In this document: positions 9,211 through 22,400 of the stretch, in pieces | Numbering within the stretch: the stretch's first letter is position 1 | Layout of the letters: each line of letters opens with the position of its first letter | DNA from: Pseudoxanthomonas kalamensis DSM 18571 | Lineage (GTDB): Bacteria > Pseudomonadota > Gammaproteobacteria > Xanthomonadales > Xanthomonadaceae | Reading direction: 5' to 3' | Assembly: GCF_010211745.1 (NCBI RefSeq) | Contig: NZ_PDWQ01000003.1 | Coordinates: forward strand, 310,001 to 374,000 | DNA: 64,000 nucleotides | The notes under the pieces: generated by a model | What the model saw: the letters and a program-made list of their open reading frames with translations, nothing else | The model's database searches: none | Told to the model about the DNA's origin: nothing | Made by a program: the position numbers and the translations under genes

Positions 9211-9942
9211 ATGTCCGACATGACCTTGCTCAGAATCGGAATCCTCGCCGCAGGCCTGGTCCTGCTGGCGGCGATCTTCTATTTCGGCCGCCCGAAGAAA
9301 CCCAGCCAGGGCCGGCGGCTGGAACGCGAACCGGCGCCGGCGCCGACCTCGCGGATCGAACCCGGACCGGGCGCAGGCGAAGACGCCGAAGACCCGGGCG
9401 ACTACAGCGGCGAGGCGGTCAGCCAGCCCGAACTGGTGCTGCCGGGCGGGGTGGCGTCGGACAGCGACCTGGGCAAGCGCCCCAGCCAGGATTTCGACAA
9501 GATCGTTTCGCTGTACGTGGCCGCGCGCGCCGGGCAGACCCTGCGTGGCGAGGACATCGTGGTGGCGGCGGAAAAAACCGGCTTGGTGCTCGGTCACATG
9601 AACGTGTTCCACCGGCTGGTGGAAAACCACCCGGAGCGCGGCCCGGTGTTCAGCATGGCCAACATCATGCAGCCGGGCAGTTTCGACATGACCACCATCC
9701 GCGAACTGGAAACCCCGGCCATTGCCTTCTTCCTGACCCTGCCGGCGCCGGTCAGCGCGCTGGACGCCTGGGAAATGCTGCTGCCCAACGTCAACCGCAT
9801 GGCCGAACTGCTCAACGGCGTGGTCCTGGACGACAGCCGCAACGCCCTCGGCCGCCAGCGCATCCAGCACCTGCGCGAAGAACTGCGCGCCTACGATCGC
9901 CAGCACGAAGCGCCGCCGTTGACGAAGACGCCGAAGTGGTGA
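9211..9942 (+). CDS. zipA: cell division protein ZipA
   Basis: Bitopic inner-membrane protein that tethers FtsZ protofilaments at the septal ring. The 243-residue product begins with a membrane helix at about residues 6-25 (LRIGILAAGLVLLAAIFYFG) and a basic stretch, followed by a short Pro/Glu-rich linker (about 30-85). The C-terminal FtsZ-binding domain is recognisable from DFDKIVSLYVAARAGQ, FHRLVENHPERGPVFSMANI and the closing AYDRQHE. A GGAG precedes the ATG by about 12 bases. zipA lies between smc and ligA, with a gene cassette and a reverse-strand aminotransferase now separating it from ligA. Confidence 0.93.
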   Translation: MSDMTLLRIGILAAGLVLLAAIFYFGRPKKPSQGRRLEREPAPAPTSRIEPGPGAGEDAEDPGDYSGEAVSQPELVLPGGVASDSDLGKRPSQDFDKIVSLYVAARAGQTLRGEDIVVAAEKTGLVLGHMNVFHRLVENHPERGPVFSMANIMQPGSFDMTTIRELETPAIAFFLTLPAPVSALDAWEMLLPNVNRMAELLNGVVLDDSRNALGRQRIQHLREELRAYDRQHEAPPLTKTPKW

Positions 9943-9978
9943 GGTGAGTTATCTGGGTGGTTGGCGGATAAACACTAG

Positions 9979-10824
9979 TTAGGTTCGCTTGGAGATATCT
10001 TCGCAAACGCAGCTTAGGAAGCATGGGCAGCCGTCATTCTGCTACCTCTGCGGCGAAGCGCTCGCAGGACTCAAGCCAGTAGATCGCGATCACTGCCCGC
10101 CAAAGGGCCTTTTCGCGCCAAGCGATCGGATCAACTTTCCGGTAATTCTTCCGACGCACAAGACCTGCAACAATCAATGGCATGGCGTCGACGATCTACT
10201 CGGGATACTGACCGACGCACTGCACAGTCGCAAAAAGAGCCAAGACGAGGGTGTCACAAAGCGACTAGAGGCATACTGGCTGCCATTCAACGGCAATCAG
10301 GCTGCTGCTGTTACCAACGTTCCTCTCGCCGCAATTGGCCTTCGCGTCGTCCGTGGCATGCATTCACTTCTCTACAAGTCGTACCTGCCGATTGAAACAC
10401 CAAACAGCATTCACGTGCCCATTCCGGCCGCAGATAGAACGACCGGTGAGCCGGAGCGGCCACTCGATCAGGCGTATGCCTTTTCGGAAGCCGTAAGCAA
10501 GGCCCTGCTGACGGGCAGCGCTGACCGCATTACTGCGTACAACGGGCATTTCCGGTACGCCTGCGTCTGGGAACACTTTGACAATGGCGTTCCCTTTTGC
10601 ATCTTTGCCTTCGACATCTATGCATTTCATTACCTCAGCCCGGCAGTTACCAACTTCCCAAAGTGCTTTGTGGGTATGTACAGGCCAGCGCAAATCCCTA
10701 CTACTGCGTCATGGGCATCCAAGGTAGAGTTCAAGCTTTCTAGAGGGGAACTGCTAGATCCTTGGCAGCGAACCTAACAATTCGTTCAAGCCGATGCCGC
10801 TTCGCGGCGCGGTTTGATTTAGGG
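9979..10824 (+). mobile_element. solitary integron-type gene cassette
   Basis: The segment begins at a GTTAGGT core site (9978-9984, consensus GTTRRRY) and ends in a 59-base attC-like element (10772-10830). The first bases of the cassette (with the flanking G, GTTAGGT) are the exact reverse complement of the ACCTAAC that opens the attC, which is diagnostic of an integron cassette. It holds one ORF starting 10 bases in, on the cassette's forward strand, with G+C near 50% where counted (10141-10200), well below its neighbours. Removing it would rejoin ...aacactaG and TAAGGCGGG... . No integron integrase is present in the window, so integration would have been in trans at a secondary site. Confidence 0.8.
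9989..10777 (+). CDS. HNH-like zinc-binding protein carried on a gene cassette
   Basis: A 262-residue protein of unknown role whose N-terminus resembles an HNH nuclease fold: FCYLCGEAL supplies a Cys-x2-Cys pair, followed by DRDHCPPKGLFAP and LPTHKTCNNQW, the arrangement D-H...P-x-x-L-F...C-N seen in HNH endonucleases. The remaining 190 residues show no motif I recognise. The start is TTG at 9989; an in-frame TAG at 9980-9982 closes the frame and the first internal ATG is more than 100 codons downstream. The gene fills its cassette, with the start next to the 5' core site and the stop just inside attC. Nuclease activity is inference; it could equally be a toxin-like or phage-defence component. 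Confidence 0.72.
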   Translation: MEISSQTQLRKHGQPSFCYLCGEALAGLKPVDRDHCPPKGLFAPSDRINFPVILPTHKTCNNQWHGVDDLLGILTDALHSRKKSQDEGVTKRLEAYWLPFNGNQAAAVTNVPLAAIGLRVVRGMHSLLYKSYLPIETPNSIHVPIPAADRTTGEPERPLDQAYAFSEAVSKALLTGSADRITAYNGHFRYACVWEHFDNGVPFCIFAFDIYAFHYLSPAVTNFPKCFVGMYRPAQIPTTASWASKVEFKLSRGELLDPWQRT

Positions 10825-10830
10825 TAAGGC
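10772..10830 (+). other. attC site (59-base element) of the gene cassette
   Basis: It opens with ACCTAAC (RYYYAAC box, 10772-10778), then AATTCGTTCAAGCCG, a GCCGC-TTC-GCGGC hairpin (about 10796-10808), CGGTTTGA pairing with TTCAAGCCG, and closes with GTAAGGC (10824-10830), which differs from GTTRRRY at one position. It closely resembles the attC sites of aminoglycoside adenylyltransferase cassettes as I remember them. Confidence 0.8.
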
Positions 10831-10879
10831 GGGCTTAAATTCCCTCGACAGGGTTTCTGGCGTAGGCTGGCTTAGGCCT

Positions 10880-12004
10880 TCAATCCGCCATCACCTGATC
10901 GAAGGCCTGGCAGAACTTCTGCATTTCCACTGCGGTGCCGACGGTGACGCGCACGTGTTGCGGCATGGATGGCCAGCTGCGGCCGACGAAGACCTTGTGG
11001 CTGGCCATGCGCGAAACGAAGCCCTGCGGGTTGCCGGGAACTTCGACCATGAAGCAGTTGGCCTGGCTGGGCAGGCAGGCGTAGCCGCGCGATTGCAGCC
11101 AGGCGATGGTGTCCTCGCGCACGCGCGCGTTTTCGGCCTTGCGCACGGCCAGGTGCCGCGGATTGTCCAGGCTGGCGATGCCGGCGGCGACGCTGGCCAC
11201 CGGCAGGCTGTTCATGCCGAACAGCACCAGCTGCTGCAGCAGGTCGGGGCGGGCGATGGCCAGTCCCAGGCGCATGCCGGCCATGCCGTAGATCTTGGAG
11301 AACGTGCGCAGCACGATCACGTCGGCGTCGTTGCGGACCAGGTCCAGCGTGTCCGGCTCGTCGCAGTAGTGGATGTAGGCCTCGTCGATCAGCAGCACGC
11401 TGCCGGCGGGCTTGTGCGCCAGCAGCCAGTCGATCTGCGCGCGCGGGGTGATCGAGCCGGTCGGGTTGTTGGGATTGCAGACGTAGATCAGCCCCGCGCC
11501 GGGATCGGCAGCGGCCATCGCTTCCACGTCGTGGGCGCCGTCGGCGCGCAGCGGCACGCGGGCGATCCGGGCGCCATGCGCGTCGGCCATCTGCGCCAGC
11601 GATTCGAAGGTGGGGTCGGCGGTCACCAGCCCGGCCTGCGGCGAGGTGAAGGCAAGCGCCGCCGAATCCAGCGCCACGCCGGAGCCGGCGTAGGGCGCGA
11701 CCCGGTCGGCGGCCATTTTATTCAGTTCGGCAAAGCGTTCGACCAGTTCGCGTTGCAGGCCGAACAGGTAGCGGCCGGAGCGCGGCAGGGCGTCGGCGGC
11801 GGCTTTCAGCGCTTCGGGAAACGGCCCCAGCGGGTTCTCGTTGAAGTTCAGCAGCACCGCATCGGGCGAATCCATGCCCGGCAGGCTGGGCGGCAACTGG
11901 GCGTGTGCGGCGCTGGCGTTGCCCAGCAGCGGTGCCAGACCGGCGGTGGCCAGACTGCAGGCGGACAGGCCAAGGAAACCGCGGCGGGACAGGGGAGCGG
12001 GCAT
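10880..12004 (-). CDS. Tat-exported HisC-like class I/II aminotransferase
   Basis: A PLP-dependent aminotransferase related to histidinol-phosphate aminotransferase (374 residues). The N-terminus is a twin-arginine signal, MPAPLSRRGFLGLSACSLAT..., ending near NASAAHA, so the mature enzyme should be periplasmic. The PLP-binding lysine is in RTFSKIYGMAGMRLG; NFNENPLGP, YVCNPNNPTGS and LIDEAYIHY are the substrate/cofactor motifs of the HisC group. The ATG at 12004 was chosen because it begins the Tat signal. It faces ligA divergently with an 87-base gap. A periplasmic location makes a histidine-biosynthesis role unlikely; its substrate is unknown. Confidence 0.88.
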   Translation of the reverse strand: MPAPLSRRGFLGLSACSLATAGLAPLLGNASAAHAQLPPSLPGMDSPDAVLLNFNENPLGPFPEALKAAADALPRSGRYLFGLQRELVERFAELNKMAADRVAPYAGSGVALDSAALAFTSPQAGLVTADPTFESLAQMADAHGARIARVPLRADGAHDVEAMAAADPGAGLIYVCNPNNPTGSITPRAQIDWLLAHKPAGSVLLIDEAYIHYCDEPDTLDLVRNDADVIVLRTFSKIYGMAGMRLGLAIARPDLLQQLVLFGMNSLPVASVAAGIASLDNPRHLAVRKAENARVREDTIAWLQSRGYACLPSQANCFMVEVPGNPQGFVSRMASHKVFVGRSWPSMPQHVRVTVGTAVEMQKFCQAFDQVMAD

Positions 12005-12079
12005 GGGTGGGCTCCGGAAGCGCGTGGGGTGTGCTGAAACTAGCGCCTTCGGGACGGCGGCGGCAAGGGTGCGGGCGGG

Positions 12080-15408
<3,329 letters not shown>

Positions 15409-15433
15409 TCGCGAAGGCGACAGCGGCGACCGC

Positions 15434-15439
15434 TAGAAT
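15434..15439 (+). promoter_or_regulatory. -10 box of mtnA, giving a leaderless start
   Basis: TAGAAT is followed by six bases (gactgc) and then the mtnA ATG, the same spacing as at ligA, placing the expected start site on the initiation codon. No ribosome binding site is visible. The -35 region is not recognisable. Confidence 0.45.
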
Positions 15440-15445
15440 GACTGC

Positions 15446-16507
15446 ATGAGCACGGCCATCGACTACGCCCGTTACGACCGCGTCCGCCCGATCCGCTGGG
15501 CCGGCGACGCACTGGAACTGCTGGACCAGCGCAAGCTGCCGTTCGCGGTGGAATACGTGCGCTGTGCCGACAGCGCCGCCGTGGCCGAGGCGATCGCCAA
15601 CCTGACCGTGCGTGGCGCGCCGGCGATCGGCATCGCCGCCGGCTGGGGCACGGTGCTGGCGGCACGCGATGTGCAGGCGACCGATGGCGCGGCGGCGCTG
15701 GAACAACTGCAGCCGGCCTTGCAGGCCCTGAACGCCTCGCGCCCGACCGCGGTCAACCTGGCCTGGGCGCTGGCGCGGATGCGCAAGGTACTGACGACGG
15801 CCGGAGCCGACTGGCGCGAGTCGCTGCTGTGCGAAGCGCAGGTGATCGCCGACGAGGACCTCGCCGCCAATCGCCGCATGGGCGAACTCGGCGCGGCTCT
15901 GATCGAACCCGGCAGCGGCGTGCTGACCCACTGCAATACCGGTTCGCTGGCCACCGCCGGCTTCGGCACCGCACTCGGCGTGATCCGCGCCGGCGTGGCC
16001 CAGGGACGGATTGGGCGGGTGTTCGCCGGCGAGACCCGGCCGTGGTTGCAGGGCGCGCGGCTGACGGTGTGGGAACTGCAGCAGGACGGCATCGACGCCA
16101 CCCTGATCGCCGATTCGGCGGCCGCGCACCTGATGAAGACCGGCGCGGTGCAGTGGGTGATCGTCGGCGCCGACCGCATCTGCGCCAATGGCGATAGCGC
16201 CAACAAGATCGGCACCTATTCGCTGGCGATCGCCGCCCGTCACCATGGGGTGAAAGTCATGGTAGTGGCGCCGTCCTCGACGGTGGACATGCAGACCACT
16301 TCCGGCGAGGCGATCGAGATCGAACAGCGCGATCCGGGCGAACTGTTCGGCATCGGTGGCGTGCGTACCGTGGCCGAAGGCATCCATGCCTGGAACCCGG
16401 TATTCGACGTGACCCCGGGCGAGCTGATCGACGCTATCGTCAGCGAACGCGGGGTGATCGAGCGTCCCGATCGCGCCGCCATGCAGACGATGTTCGCCGG
16501 GCACTGA
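15446..16507 (+). CDS. mtnA: methylthioribose-1-phosphate isomerase
   Basis: Isomerises 5-methylthioribose-1-phosphate to the ribulose form in the methionine salvage pathway. The 353-residue length is typical. The eIF2B-alpha-like fold is indicated by [15 protein letters not shown], the catalytic cysteine segment [13 protein letters not shown] and the catalytic aspartate segment [19 protein letters not shown]. It appears to be a single-gene unit with its own -10, a leaderless start and a possible downstream hairpin terminator. The other salvage genes are not in this window; the SAM-cycle link to the metH operon at 55-60 kb is functional, not positional. Confidence 0.95.
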   Translation: MSTAIDYARYDRVRPIRWAGDALELLDQRKLPFAVEYVRCADSAAVAEAIANLTVRGAPAIGIAAGWGTVLAARDVQATDGAAALEQLQPALQALNASRPTAVNLAWALARMRKVLTTAGADWRESLLCEAQVIADEDLAANRRMGELGAALIEPGSGVLTHCNTGSLATAGFGTALGVIRAGVAQGRIGRVFAGETRPWLQGARLTVWELQQDGIDATLIADSAAAHLMKTGAVQWVIVGADRICANGDSANKIGTYSLAIAARHHGVKVMVVAPSSTVDMQTTSGEAIEIEQRDPGELFGIGGVRTVAEGIHAWNPVFDVTPGELIDAIVSERGVIERPDRAAMQTMFAGH

Positions 16508-16562
16508 GACGGGTTGGTCGGCGGCCGCCGGATCGTCGCTAAGTCATTGTTTCTGCGTGGGA

Positions 16563-16585
16563 ACGGGGCTCCATCGGGGCCCCGT
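16563..16585 (+). terminator. possible mtnA terminator hairpin
   Basis: ACGGGGC (16563-16569) pairs with GCCCCGT (16579-16585) across a nine-base loop, followed by TTTGTGA, a weak T-tract. It lies 55 bases after the mtnA stop and just upstream of the gyrA promoter region. Confidence 0.45.
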
Positions 16586-16591
16586 TTGTGA

Positions 16592-16628
16592 TAGAATTTG
16601 CCAATTGCGCGGAGCCTTTTCCGCGCAA
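16592..16628 (+). promoter_or_regulatory. gyrA -10 box and 5'-terminal stem-loop
   Basis: TAGAAT (16592-16597) is a good -10 candidate. A perfect 8-base stem, TTGCGCGG (16605-16612) with CCGCGCAA (16621-16628) around an eight-base loop, begins about seven bases downstream, so it would sit at the very 5' end of the gyrA mRNA. Such stems often slow 5'-end decay. The -35 is not clear. Confidence 0.4.
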
Positions 16629-16680
16629 GTCCGGGCCACCGCCGTCCGGGCTTCCGAATTCCATGGATTGAAGGGTCCTG

Positions 16681-19362
16681 ATGACCGATCTCGCCAAAGA
16701 AATCATCCCGGTCAACCTCGAAGACGAAATGCGCCGCAGCTACCTGGATTACGCCATGAGCGTGATCGTCGGCCGCGCGCTGCCGGACGTCCGCGACGGC
16801 CTGAAGCCGGTGCATCGCCGCGTGCTGTACGCCATGAACGAGCTGGGTGCGCACGCGGGCAAGCCGTACTACAAGTCGGCGCGCATCGTCGGCGACGTCA
16901 TCGGCAAATACCATCCGCACGGCGACCAGTCGGTGTACGACACCCTGGTGCGCATGGCGCAGCCGTTCTCGCTGCGCTACCTGCTGGTGGACGGGCAGGG
17001 CAACTTCGGTTCGATCGACGGCGACAGCGCCGCGGCCATGCGTTACACCGAGGCGCGGATGTCTCGCCTGTCGCACGAGCTGATGGCCGACATCGACAAG
17101 GAAACGGTCGACTTCCAGCCCAACTACGACGAAAAGGAACTGGAACCCACGGTCATGCCGACCCGGTTCCCGAACCTGCTGGTCAACGGTTCGGCAGGCA
17201 TCGCCGTCGGCATGGCGACCAACATTCCGCCGCACAACCTGTCCGAGGTGATCGATGCGCTGATCGCGCTGATCGACAACCCGGAGATCGACATCGACGG
17301 CCTGATGGAGCACGTGCCCGGCCCGGATTTCCCCACCGCCGGCATCATCAACGGCGTCGGCGGCATTCATCTTGCCTATCGCACCGGCCGCGGTCGCGTG
17401 CGCATCCGTTCGAAGGCGGACGTGGAAGTGGCCGACAACGGCCGCGAGGCGATCGTCGTCACCGAGATTCCCTACCAGGTCAACAAGGCGCGGCTGATCG
17501 AGAAGATCGCCGAACTGGTCAAGGAAAAGAAGATCGACGGCATCAGCGAGCTGCGCGACGAGTCCGACAAGGACGGCATGCGCATCTACATCGAGGTCAA
17601 GCGCGGCGATTCGGCCGAGGTGGTGCTGAACAACCTGTACTCGCAGACCCAGATGGAGTCGGTGTTCGGCATCAACATGGTGGCGCTGGTCGATGGCCGC
17701 CCGCAGTTGCTGAATCTCAAGCAGATCCTTGAAGCCTTCGTCCGCCATCGCCGCGAGGTGGTCACCCGGCGGACGATCTTCGAGCTGCGCAAGGCGCGCA
17801 ACCGCGCCCACATCCTCGAAGGCCTGACCGTCGCGCTGGCCAACATCGACGAGATGATCGAGCTGATCAAGACCTCGGAGAACCCGCAGGTCGCGCGCGA
17901 GCGGATGCTGGCCAGGCGCTGGCAACCGGGCCTGGTCGGCACCCTGCTGGCCGCAGCCGGCGCCGAGGCTTCGCGCCCCGAGGACCTGCCGGCCGGCGTC
18001 GGCCTGCTCGACGATGGTTATCAGCTTACCGAAGCCCAGGCCCAGCAGATCCTGGAAATGCGCCTGCACCGTCTGACCGGACTGGAGCAGGAGAAGCTGA
18101 CCGATGAGTACCGCCTGCTGCTGGACACCATCCGCGGCCTGATCGAGATCCTCGAGGATCCGAACGTGCTGCTGGAGGTCATCCGTACCGAGCTGCGCAA
18201 CGTCAAGGAAGAATTCGGCGACGCGCGCCGCAGCGAGATCCGCGCCAGCGAGGAAGACCTCGACATCCTCGACCTGATCGCGCCGGAAGATGTGGTGGTC
18301 ACGCTGTCGCATGCCGGTTACGCCAAGCGCCAGCCAGTGTCGGCGTACCGCGCGCAGAAGCGCGGCGGCCGTGGCCGCAACGCGGCGGCGACCAAGGACG
18401 AGGATTTCATCGACAAGCTGTGGCTGGTCAACACCCACGACACCCTGCTGGCTTTCACCAGTGCCGGCCGCGTGTTCTGGCTGCCGGTGCACCAGTTGCC
18501 CGATGCCGGTCCCAACGCGCGCGGGCGCCCGGTGATCAACTGGATCGCACTGGAAGAGGGCGAGAAGGTGCAGGCGGTGGTGCCGGTGCGCGAGTACGAG
18601 GAAGGCAGGTACGTGTTCTTCGCCACCCGCAACGGCACGGTGAAGAAGACCCCGCTGACCGAATTCGCCTATCGGCTGCAGCGCGGCAAGATCGCCATCA
18701 ACCTGGACGAGGGCGATGCCCTGATCGGCGCCGAACTGACCGACGGCGAGCGCGACATCCTGCTGTTCGCTTCCAACGGCAAAGCGGTGCGCTTCGACGA
18801 GAATACGGTGCGGCCGATGGGGCGCACCGCGACCGGCGTGCGCGGCATCCGCCTGGCCAGCGGCGAATCGGTGGTGGGCCTGATCGTGGCCGAAAGCGCC
18901 GGCGACGTGGCCGAGGCCGACGATGCCGATGCGGCTGGTCCCGATGTCGCGGTGGCCGAAGTGGACGGCGAGGCGGATGCCTACATCCTGACCGCGACCG
19001 AGAACGGCTACGGCAAGCGCACCCGCCTGTCCGAACACCCGCGCAAGGGTCGCGGCACCCAGGGCGTGATCGGTATCCAGACCAGCGAACGCAACGGCCG
19101 CCTGGTCGCCGCGGTGCTGCTGAGCCGGCGCGACGAGGTGCTGCTGATCTCCGACGGCGGCACCCTGGTGCGCACGCGGGCGGCGGAAATCTCGGTGGTC
19201 GGCCGCAACACCCAGGGCGTGACCCTGATCCGGCTGGCTGACGACGAGCGCCTGCAGGCCATCGAGTGCATCGACGGCTCGCTGGACGAAGAGCAGGATG
19301 CTGACGATGCGGTCGCGGCATCCGAAGTCGGAAGCGACGACGAGGCGCGGCCTTCGGCCTGA
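16681..19362 (+). CDS. gyrA: DNA gyrase subunit A
   Basis: The DNA-cleaving subunit of gyrase (893 residues). The N-terminus [20 protein letters not shown] and the active tyrosine region ([11 protein letters not shown] follows the AAAMRYTEA motif) are intact. The quinolone-determining segment reads [17 protein letters not shown]: position 83 is Gln (codon at 16927) and 87 is Asp. The C-terminal domain carries the GyrA box RGGRGRNAA-type motif and beta-pinwheel blades ([31 protein letters not shown]), interrupted by an acidic Asp/Ala-rich insert near residues 745-765. An AAGGGTCCTG region precedes the ATG. Gln83 is, to my knowledge, the wild-type residue in Stenotrophomonas and relatives. Confidence 0.98.
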   Translation: MTDLAKEIIPVNLEDEMRRSYLDYAMSVIVGRALPDVRDGLKPVHRRVLYAMNELGAHAGKPYYKSARIVGDVIGKYHPHGDQSVYDTLVRMAQPFSLRYLLVDGQGNFGSIDGDSAAAMRYTEARMSRLSHELMADIDKETVDFQPNYDEKELEPTVMPTRFPNLLVNGSAGIAVGMATNIPPHNLSEVIDALIALIDNPEIDIDGLMEHVPGPDFPTAGIINGVGGIHLAYRTGRGRVRIRSKADVEVADNGREAIVVTEIPYQVNKARLIEKIAELVKEKKIDGISELRDESDKDGMRIYIEVKRGDSAEVVLNNLYSQTQMESVFGINMVALVDGRPQLLNLKQILEAFVRHRREVVTRRTIFELRKARNRAHILEGLTVALANIDEMIELIKTSENPQVARERMLARRWQPGLVGTLLAAAGAEASRPEDLPAGVGLLDDGYQLTEAQAQQILEMRLHRLTGLEQEKLTDEYRLLLDTIRGLIEILEDPNVLLEVIRTELRNVKEEFGDARRSEIRASEEDLDILDLIAPEDVVVTLSHAGYAKRQPVSAYRAQKRGGRGRNAAATKDEDFIDKLWLVNTHDTLLAFTSAGRVFWLPVHQLPDAGPNARGRPVINWIALEEGEKVQAVVPVREYEEGRYVFFATRNGTVKKTPLTEFAYRLQRGKIAINLDEGDALIGAELTDGERDILLFASNGKAVRFDENTVRPMGRTATGVRGIRLASGESVVGLIVAESAGDVAEADDADAAGPDVAVAEVDGEADAYILTATENGYGKRTRLSEHPRKGRGTQGVIGIQTSERNGRLVAAVLLSRRDEVLLISDGGTLVRTRAAEISVVGRNTQGVTLIRLADDERLQAIECIDGSLDEEQDADDAVAASEVGSDDEARPSA

Positions 19363-19478
19363 GGGTCGCGTGGGCCGAGGTTCCATCGTCCGCTGCATGA
19401 ATCGGCGGGCGATTGACCCCGGCCGGCAGTTTGATGCGTTCTATACTCCCGGTACCAACTGGATGGGGATGGCACGCA

Positions 19479-22400
19479 ATGGCTCGGACCAGATTCGCTG
19501 ATTTTCATGCACGTTCTGCTGCGCGCGCGCGCGGCCGCAACGGGTTGCGCGCGTTGTTCGTTCTGGCGCTGCTCGCGCTGGTCGTGGCCGGCTGCAAGCG
19601 CAACGAATCCGGGCAGCTGCCGGAGGCGTCCGGCGGGCCGGTGCAGGCGGAGAAGGACGCGGTCGAAGGTTTCGCCGTGGTCGGCGCCTATCCGGATCAG
19701 CACGACGGCGACCTCAGCCTGGCGGTGCAGTTCAGCCAGCCGCTGGTCGGCAGCCAGGACTTCGATCGGCTGCTGAGCGTCAACGACGACAAGGGCGCGG
19801 TGGTCAAGGGCAGCTGGGTGCTGGATGACGACGGCGACGACAAGGGGCGTGTGCTGCGTTTCCCGCACGTCGAGGCGGCGAAGGACTACGAACTGGCGAT
19901 CTCGGCCGACCTGCTGGCCGCCGACGGCAGCCGCCTGGGCAAGGAGTTCCGCCGCAAGGTGCACGCCGGCGAACTCGACCCGGCGGTGGGTTTCGCCTCG
20001 CAGGGCAGCGTGCTGCCGGCGCGCGAAAGCCGCGGCCTGCCGGTGGTGTCGATCAACGTGCCGGAAGTGGACGTCGAGTTCCTGCGCGTGTCCGAAAGCC
20101 AGTTGCCGAAGTTCTTCTCTGAATACCAGCGCGGTGGCCGTCGCAGCGGTTGGGACCTGGACAGCGACTACAGCGACAATACGCCGATCGCGAAGCTGGC
20201 CGAGCCGGTCTACGCCAACCGCTTCGTGCTGGGCGGCAATCCCAACGAGCGCCAGCTGACCTATCTGCCGGTGCAGGACATCAAGGAACTGCAGGAGCCG
20301 GGACTGTACTTCGCGGTGATGAAGCGTACCGGCCAGTTCCGCGACGACTACGACACCGCGTTCTTCACCGTCAGCGACATCGGCCTGCACGCGCGCGCCT
20401 ACAAGGACAAGCTGTTCGTGCATACCGCTTCGCTGCATGATGGCGATGCCGTCGGTGCGGTCGAGCTGCGCATTCTCGACGGTCGCGGCGAGACGGTATT
20501 CAAGGCCGACACTGACGGCAACGGCAACGCCATGCTTGACTACACGCTGGATGCTGCGCACGTGCTGGTTGCGCGCCGTGGCAAGGACGTGTCGATGCTG
20601 CCGTTCAACCAGCCGGCGCTGGACTTGTCCGAGTTCGCGGTGTCCGGGCGCGGGAACGCCTGGTTCGACGTGTTTGCCTGGTCCGGGCGCGACCTGTACC
20701 GGCCCGGCGAGACGGTGCACGTCTCGGCCCTGCTGCGCGACAACGACGGCAAGCCGGTCAAGGCGCAGCCGGTATTCCTGCGGCTCAAGCAGCCCGACGG
20801 CAAGGTGTTTCGCGAAACCCGGCTGGAGCCGGGCGAGCAGGGCTACTTCGGTTTCAGCCAGGCGATCCCGGCCGAAGCGCCGACCGGGCGCTGGCAGGTC
20901 GAGTTCCGCACCGATCCGGCCAGCAAGGAGGCCGTGCAGGGCATGGACCTGCGGATCGAAGAATTCCTGCCCGAGCGGATGAAGCTGGATCTGGATGCCG
21001 TGCAGGCGGTACTGAAGCCGGGCGAGCCGCTGAAGCTGAACGCCACGGCCGCCTACCTGTACGGCGCGCCGGCCGCCGGCAACCGCTTCACCGCCAAGCT
21101 GGCGGTGGCGGTCGAACAGCACCCGCTGGAGTCCTTGCCGGGCTATTTCTTCGGCGACGCCACCGTGCAGCTGCCGCGCGAGGCCAAGGACATCATCGAC
21201 GAAAAATTCGACGACAAGGGCGAGTACGCGCAGGACGTCGCGCTGCCGGCCGAGGTCAAGCCGGTGACGCCGGTCGCGGCGATCGTCGCCGGCAGCGTCT
21301 ACGAAACCGGTGGACGCACGGTCAACCGCAGCCTGAAGCGGGTGATGTGGCCGGCCGATGCGCTGGTCGGCGTGCGCCCACTGTTCGACGACGAGGACGG
21401 CGCCGACGCCAACGCGCGCGCCGGCTTCGAACTGGTGCGCGTGGGCGCCGACGGCCAACCGCGACCGGGCAAGGGACTGAAGGCGACCCTGGTGCGCGAA
21501 CATCGCGACTACCACTGGAACCATACCGAGGACGGTGGCTGGGACTACGACTTCACTCAGCGCTTCGAGAATCTGGAAGCGAAGACCGTGGACCTGGAGC
21601 AGACCGCGGTCCGGATCGATTTCCCGGTCGAGTGGGGCGGCTACCGGCTGGACGTGTACGACCCGCAGACCGGATTGACGATGCGCTATCCGTTTTACGC
21701 CGGTTGGCGCTGGGACGACGACAACCGCGGCCTCGACGCGCGTCCGGACAAGGTCAAGCTGGCGCTGGACAAGACCGGTTACCGCGCCGGCGACACGCTG
21801 AAGGTCACCGTGACCCCGCCGCACCCCGGCAAGGGTCTGCTGATGGTCGAAAGCGACCGCATGCTGTACGTGCAGGCGGTGGACGTGAAGCCGGGCAGCA
21901 CTTTCGAGATCCCGATCAGCGAGGACTGGGAACGGCACGACGTCTATGTCACCGCGCTGGTGTTCCGCGGCGGCAGCGCGCCGAGCAAGATCACTCCGGC
22001 GCGCGCGGTCGGCGTGGCCCACGTGCCGATGGACCGCAAGGCACGGCGGGTGGCGGTGGGATTGAAGGTGCCGGACAAGATGCGGCCCGAGCAGGAGCTG
22101 CCGGTCACCGTCAGCGTGCCGGAACTGGCCGGCAAGCCAGCGCACGTGACCGTTTCGGCGGTGGACGTGGGCATCCTCAACATCACCCGTTTCCCGGTGC
22201 CGGACGCGAACGCGCACTTCTTCGCCCAGCGCCGCCTGGGAGTGGACGCCTACGACATCTACGGGCGGGTGATCGAAAGCTTCGAAGGCGGCAGCGCGCG
22301 CCTGCGTTTCGGCGGCGACATGGCGCTGGCGGCCCTGCCGCAGGCCAAGCGCCCGACCGCGCGCGTGCAGACGGTCGACCTGTTCTCCGGCGCGGTCAAG

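Noticed and set aside
16240-19398. A minus-strand open frame of about 1050 codons opposite gyrA
   Set aside because: The plus strand is a full, conserved GyrA; the reverse frame is a shadow without motifs.
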